From Apostichopus japonicus (taxonomy: Eukaryota; Echinodermata; Holothuroidea; Aspidochirotida; Stichopodidae): a DNA stretch of 64,000 nucleotides. Below the pieces are notes generated by a model. The model had not been told where the DNA came from, made no database searches, and saw only the letters and a list, made by a program, of their open reading frames with translations. The translations under genes and the position numbers were made by a program. Location: the NCBI RefSeq assembly GCF_037975245.1, contig NC_092562.1:1150501-1214500 (forward strand), written 5' to 3'. Positions 60,101 to 64,000 of this stretch are shown piece after piece. The first letter of the stretch is position 1, and every line of letters starts with the position of its first letter.

Positions 60101-63100
60101 CTCAAAATATCAAAGAAAACAGAGTTGTTTGTTTGCTGGCATGTCCACTAACTTCAAATTGGAGGAAACATTAACAACCTAATGGTTCATAAACCATCTT
60201 TACAATTTGTTGGAAACCTATTTAGGTTAAATATGCCCCCCTCCCACCCCCACTGTCCTCCTCCCCCCCCCCAAAAAAAGATGATGCTGTACTTTTTGGT
60301 TTGCTTCAATTCTTTAATAAATCATGTTGGATATCTATGCATCTAATGAGAGGACATGCTGGACTGTGCACTGAATTGCCAAATTATCTGAATTTATGCC
60401 AAACGTCACACCTCCCTTTGGTCCCTCCCAGCCAGCTCACAGTCCAGGCCCAACCATTTGGTCAAAGCCCAGATAATCCACTTCAGATCAATCAAGGGAA
60501 TGATCAGGCAGTTTATATTCAGCCCTTAGTACCAAACTTAATATTTAATTCTGATGGCCAACTTACTGCTTGATTATCACCACCAAGAGAATAACGATGA
60601 GCAGGATTGGAATCACCAGGGCAACTAGATAAACAGGAGGTGAGGAAGGAGGCTCACTCGCTTGAATAGAAAGTTAAAGAAACAGTACTCTTAAAAGAAT
60701 GACAACTTGTATGTTTAATATTACACTTTTCTTCATAAGTTTTGTTTAAGTCTCAATACGTGTTTGCTGATGAATTTCCGAAGCTAAGTCAATGTATCTT
60801 ATTTTAAATGCGCTCTGACCAGGATGGTTTAATGGAGAAAAGCTGTCGCAATGGAAAGAAATGTATTTTCCCTTGCCCTTGTGGCGTGAACAATTTACCG
60901 TATAAACACTGAGAAGCATGTTCGTTACACAAATGTAACCTATATATACACATATCGACCATGTTTATACCCAATTTCAGGGATGAAACTTACAGAAACA
61001 CCTATTTATTACTTACAATGGAAGGAAATGACACAATTTTGCAAGCTACATCGGAAAGACCAAGGAAAGATACTATTCAAGAAATAATACCTAACAAAGG
61101 CTAGCCACATAGTGAAGGTAAATCTTAGGCCTAATGATTGAAACAAACAGAGAGATTTAATTTCCGCATTATCTGTTGGGTGGGCTTGCAAATTTTGTCT
61201 GAAGTTTGTAGAATCTACGAACTTGTTAAAAAACTTCCTTCACTCAGAGCACTTTCCTGGTCGGTAGTGACAGTCACTGCAATGTTATACGTCGTCCCTG
61301 GTTCTAGAAGTGATCCATCAACTGTAAAACTCTCAGCATTAGGATCTGTGGTTCCAGCCTCTTGTCTGGAAGAAACATCGCCCTCTATTTCATAGTAGAT
61401 AGTAAATTGAGTGATTCCAGTACTACACTGCACCGTTGGTTGCTGTTATGTTTAAAAAGAGAAGATATAATGTAAATAAGCAGTTACTACACTAACATGC
61501 TGTTGAAAGAAACACTGACACTGGTCATCCCAATTTACCAATGTATCTGTGTGCATGGACAATAATACCAGCTGTAATATGTGTATATATATGTAAACTT
61601 AGTATACAAATATCTTTACATTGATTAAAGGACTAGGGAGGATATATATAATACAGGAAATTAGTTAACACTTCTGATTTATTTTCTGGACCCAACTTTA
61701 TTATTATTTAATAATGGTCATCTGATTATTATTATTATTATAACTACTATCATTATTATTAAATTAATTATCATTATTATTAAATAAAACCAAGTTAAGT
61801 ATGCTGATGCATCGCAAAACTCTCAAAGTTTGTAGGTTGTTAATATTTTGCATATTTGCATAATATTAAATTATGCATAATGTTTGCTTTACATTGTTTT
61901 GTTATGGATGCTGAAATCATGTGCATATACATTATACCATCAGGAAAGGTGTGGAGTTTGCCCAGACTATGAAGCTCTTTCACAAGAAAGGTATGCTGAA
62001 AAGTCTGTGACATATATGAAGCTATATCTTTATTTGTTACTTGCAATTTGGCAAGTGTGATTAATATTTTATTCACTACATTGCATTGTTCACTGGCTTT
62101 AATAACGCGCTACTCTGCAGTCTCGGTAATTCAAGTAGTACAAAGTGCAACATAAAGTCTTTCCAAATTTAATAGGATACACACATACATTCCTGTACGT
62201 ATTGTACACTGGGAAATGATACTGCTGCTTAATCTACTTGTTTAGCCTTAGGCTATGAGCTGGCAAGTTAATTACTGGTTGATGATCTTAACCCTGACTA
62301 AACCATTCTTTCCAACTTTTTTTAAAAATGTTAACCATTGTTTATATATAACTTTACTGGTTCTACACCATGCTAAGTGTTGACAAAATAAATAATTAAC
62401 TTTATCTATTAGACCAGTTGAATAACAAGTAGAAAAAACAATCTACATTTTGCATGAATAACAGTTAAGTGTCTTCTGTCATTTATTATGAGAATGATAA
62501 TGTTTACTTGAAATTAGTCTTCTATTAAACTTTAGCTCCTAACTCTCCCAGAACAGTTTCACACTGATTAACACCCCTTATCAACACAAACAGCCAAACA
62601 TTATCAAACTATCTTACCTGCCATGTCACAGTCACATCATTTTTAGCAGTTAAAGTTGTTGTGACCATCTGTGGAACAACATCTGTAGAAAACAACATAG
62701 CCAAGTCACATGTGTCTTTTTCACCTTAAATGTTACATACTCTAGGGAAAAACCCTCCTCCTTGTTAATTTGAAGTATTTAAAGTGGTTATTACAAACAT
62801 CTGGATGCTAAAAATGGCTAAAAAAAAAATGGCATGATAATCATCCACTAATATCCAGATTTTTTGCCTAAAGGTATTTCTGTTTGAACTTTATAGTACA
62901 GTACTTTTGCAGCAGTGGTATTCAACAGAATACTACCTGTAATATACTTACCAATTATACAGAGTGTCTTGATGGTAACTGCTGGACCTCTGGGTCCCTC
63001 TCCACGCTCCCCTTCCCTGACTGCTGCTACACTGAATGTATAGTTTCTATCTGACTCCAGACTTGATGCTGTATATTCCAATGTTTGGCTGGCCTGGATC

Positions 63101-64000
63101 CTTGATCCATTCATCCAATCCTGAGATGGATCCATCTTGTAGTATGGGATGTACGCTACCACAGGAGGATCACCAACGTCAGTCTCTTCATCCCAGGGTC
63201 TCCATGTAATGGTTACTGATGTATTAGTCCTGGTTAACTCTGTAGGTGGGTCGATGATGGATGGTAACTCTGAAAGGTTATAAGTAAGACAGAAAACATA
63301 TTCTATTTACTTACAGTTGTTTTATCTATTACCATCGAAAAAAATATTCACTACATAGGGGTATCTTATGCATTGGAACTCCATAGAGGGTTGTTAATAC
63401 AATAAATTGATATGACTCTAACAAACCTTGTGTCTGTTAATATTAACAATATAGCAAGAATTCCCTATAGATATGGCAGGTATGGTGGGTTGTTATCAAA
63501 AGACAAAGAGGATAAAAGATCACATACCGACACATTTTCTTTAGATGTTGAAAACAGTTTGCTTTGAGTTGGTGGCAACTCTGGAGAACATTATTACACT
63601 ATAAACCTACCATACACAAAGCCTGTGACATTGATTGCTGTAAGTATAAAACTAAACCAGGATAAGACACAGAAGATACTGACCATGTTCAGATACACTG
63701 ATAACCTCTTTAACTGTAAGTTACTGCTTTTCTGTTAGCAGTAATAACTTGATATCCATTGTGATATCCTACCAGTGACATCTATTGTGTCCTCTGATCT
63801 GGACAATATCATGTTATGTTAGATTATGCACCCTCTTTATACTCTGTTAACTAGAAACAAATCAAATTCAGATACATAAACCATAAGATGGTGACATTAT
63901 GAGACTTTATGACAGTTCACAATATTACAAAGATTCCACACTATAAACTTACTGTACACAAAGCCTGTGACATTGATTGATCCAACTATAGATGCACCCA
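47275..64000 (-). CDS. Receptor-type protein tyrosine phosphatase, both PTP domains degenerate (3' part of gene)
   Basis: Twenty-two minus-strand exons join in phase, giving about 955 visible residues. In order: a partial exon at 63953-64000 (probable Ig-domain end), two FN3 domains, a transmembrane helix, a juxtamembrane region, PTP D1, PTP D2 and TAA at 47275-47277. The fold and domain order are those of R2-type receptor PTPs, plasma-membrane proteins that normally remove phosphate from tyrosine. Here both signature loops lack arginine and both WPD loops lack aspartate, so catalysis is not expected. Scaffold, decoy or ligand-sensing roles are possible. D1 and D2 are described block by block in the next entries. 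The 5' end lies beyond the window. A one-to-one orthologue cannot be named from this part alone. Confidence 0.88.
48170..48372 (-). repeat. Two ghost copies of the D2 signature-cysteine exon end (101-bp period)
   Basis: ATAAATTCT or its variant ATGAATTCT starts at 48421 (real exon), 48320 and 48219, an exact 101-bp period. Each unit spans the last 60 or so bases of the exon plus adjoining intron. In the nearer copy the donor GT is lost. In the farther copy the HC pair reads HK. They are decayed tandem duplicates, not usable exons. Confidence 0.85.
50641..50665. repeat. (AT)n microsatellite abutting a splice acceptor
   Basis: In minus-strand sense the intron ends ATATATATATTTTCAG, so a variable-length AT run takes the place of a normal pyrimidine tract before the D2 exon 50503-50634. 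Confidence 0.85.
51418..58270 (-). CDS. PTP domain D1, predicted inactive (same gene)
   Basis: Exons 58183-58270, 57772-57848, 55047-55083 (37 nt), 54156-54253, 53828-53956, 52053-52204, 51724-51859 and 51418-51546. Conserved scaffold motifs are clear: [41 protein letters not shown] and DAQYWP. The functional loops are altered. The substrate-recognition loop reads KNFF where KNRY is usual. The WPD loop reads WKY. The signature reads HCSNGVGAT, so the Cys stays but the Cys+6 arginine is alanine (GCT). The Q-loop reads MVLT where MVQT is usual. Since arginine binds phosphate and the WPD aspartate is the general acid, D1 should be inactive. The Cys exon and the GVGAT exon join phase 2 to phase 1 as in active family members, so this is not an annotation slip at the border. 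Confidence 0.85.
51630..51703 (-). repeat. Ghost copy of the D1 signature exon start
   Basis: AGTAGCACCAACACCATTAC is present at about 51682 and at 51841 (real exon). In minus-strand sense the copy keeps an AG acceptor, then NGVGAT, and stays open for over 20 codons with weak similarity to the real exon and a GTAAGA donor-like site. It is either a decayed tandem duplicate or a cryptic alternative exon. Confidence 0.7.
52792..52822 (-). repeat. Possible ghost copy of the D1 exon end 53828-53850
   Basis: TACCTTGAAAACATGCATTTCTCT resembles TACCTTGATAACATTCATTTCTCT at 53825; the donor is kept. Similarity fades outside this core, so the claim is weak. Confidence 0.4.
55084..57771 (-). other. Large receptor intron; no gene seen
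   Basis: Holds a C/A-rich stretch at 55445-55508 and a small self-complementary run at about 55956-55990 (CATTCATAATGAATG). An open frame at 56157-56444 on the plus strand has no domain likeness. A GCCGAGTGG-AGCGGTAGAG word near 56869 recalls a tRNA A-box, but no B-box or cloverleaf follows. Confidence 0.45.
58575..58750 (-). repeat. Ghost copy of the juxtamembrane exon start
   Basis: TCTTGATATTTT, then CTGGAGTATT, then TCATCAGTTACTCCTG-like text aligns with 59355-59535, which is the first part of the juxtamembrane exon and its upstream intron. The copy still has an acceptor-like context but its frame is disturbed (it reads NTPAQKYQD against NTPVTKYQD). Confidence 0.75.
59006..60660 (-). CDS. 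Receptor transmembrane helix and juxtamembrane region (same gene)
   Basis: Exon 60567-60660 encodes [20 protein letters not shown] and continues as [11 protein letters not shown]: one transmembrane helix of about 22 residues. Exon 59862-59929 supplies the basic stop-transfer stretch [10 protein letters not shown]. Exon 59006-59430 (425 nt) is a low-complexity juxtamembrane region with several tyrosines in acidic or proline-rich context ([35 protein letters not shown]), then [20 protein letters not shown] leading into D1. The tyrosines could be kinase substrates or SH2 docking sites, which would suit a receptor that signals without its own catalysis. This is inference. Confidence 0.82.
61223..64000 (-). 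CDS. Receptor ectodomain: Ig-like end and two FN3 domains (same gene)
   Basis: Exons 63953-64000 (partial), 62952-63269, 62618-62682 and 61223-61442. The first ends SINVTGFVY, a typical last strand of an Ig domain, and joins in phase to [18 protein letters not shown]. The 318-nt exon is a full FN3 domain ([12 protein letters not shown] near the start, [17 protein letters not shown] near the end). The next two exons form a second FN3 (VTVTWQ from one exon, QPTVQC from the other, then [10 protein letters not shown] and [11 protein letters not shown]). The donor of the last exon is weak: it could be at 61223 (A|GTTCGTAG) or at 61235 (A|GTTTTTTA), and both keep phase. These domains lie outside the cell and usually bind ligands or matrix. 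Confidence 0.8.
61690..61795. repeat. (ATT)n microsatellite
   Basis: Imperfect TTATTATTA/TCATTATTATTAAA runs in an intron of the receptor gene. Confidence 0.9.
63595..63640 (-). repeat. Ghost copy of the Ig-domain exon end
   Basis: CACAAAGCCTGTGACATTGA with following TTG starts at 63615 and 63957, a 342-bp offset, and the flanking CACTATAAAC is also shared. In minus-strand sense the copy has an acceptor (TTACAG), INVTGFVY and a donor (GTAGGT), so a 27-nt alternative micro-exon is conceivable. Confidence 0.65.

Overview
The window is animal nuclear DNA: AT-rich, intron-dense and crowded with nested transposons. Two things suggest a deuterostome invertebrate, most likely an echinoderm such as a sea cucumber or sea urchin. 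The first is a receptor tyrosine phosphatase gene of Ig/FN3/twin-PTP type beside EGF-like exons. The second is the repeat content: TGACCTTTGACCT-rich repeats, EnSpm/CACTA-like and hAT elements, and non-LTR and Ty3/Gypsy relics. The organism call is inference.

Layout. 1-16 kb: three phase 1-1 EGF-like exons on the minus strand (3465-3569, 4420-4527, 14839-14931) belong to a large extracellular or membrane protein gene. Between them lie a 542-bp hAT-like MITE (5176-5717), a frameshifted Myb/SANT-like exon (7105-7409) and a 5.46-kb transposon with CCCAG ends (8564-14020) that carries a broken BEN-domain gene and long subterminal repeat arrays. 16-31 kb: a 36-bp satellite, a Ty3/Gypsy relic, two copies of a 3.7-kb repeat (17908-21638 and 27660-31393 continuing at 41624-41656), a TGACCT-rich tandem array (22130-24320) and a 2.9-kb hAT element with perfect 8-bp target duplications (24330-27224). 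31.4-41.6 kb: a 10.2-kb CCCAG-ended EnSpm/CACTA-like element splits the second 3.7-kb copy. Its empty site is preserved in the first copy. It encodes a transposase-like ORF with one in-frame stop and a complete six-exon DUF4806-type gene. 41.7-47 kb: no gene seen; it holds a 581-bp tandem duplication and a faint reverse-transcriptase relic.

47.3-64 kb: the 3' part of a receptor-type protein tyrosine phosphatase gene on the minus strand, 22 exons, the most upstream cut by the window end. The order is a probable Ig-domain end, FN3, FN3, transmembrane helix, a tyrosine-rich juxtamembrane exon, PTP domain D1, PTP domain D2 and stop. Neither PTP domain keeps the catalytic arginine or the WPD aspartate, so the receptor is predicted to be a double pseudophosphatase. 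Decayed partial copies of several of its exons lie just downstream of the real exons.

The two CCCAG elements share termini, an apparent 2-bp target duplication and dense subterminal arrays, but differ in array motif and in accessory gene (BEN versus DUF4806). This is the most system-like feature of the window. Exon boundaries were read by eye from splice sites and checked by phase, not by transcript data.
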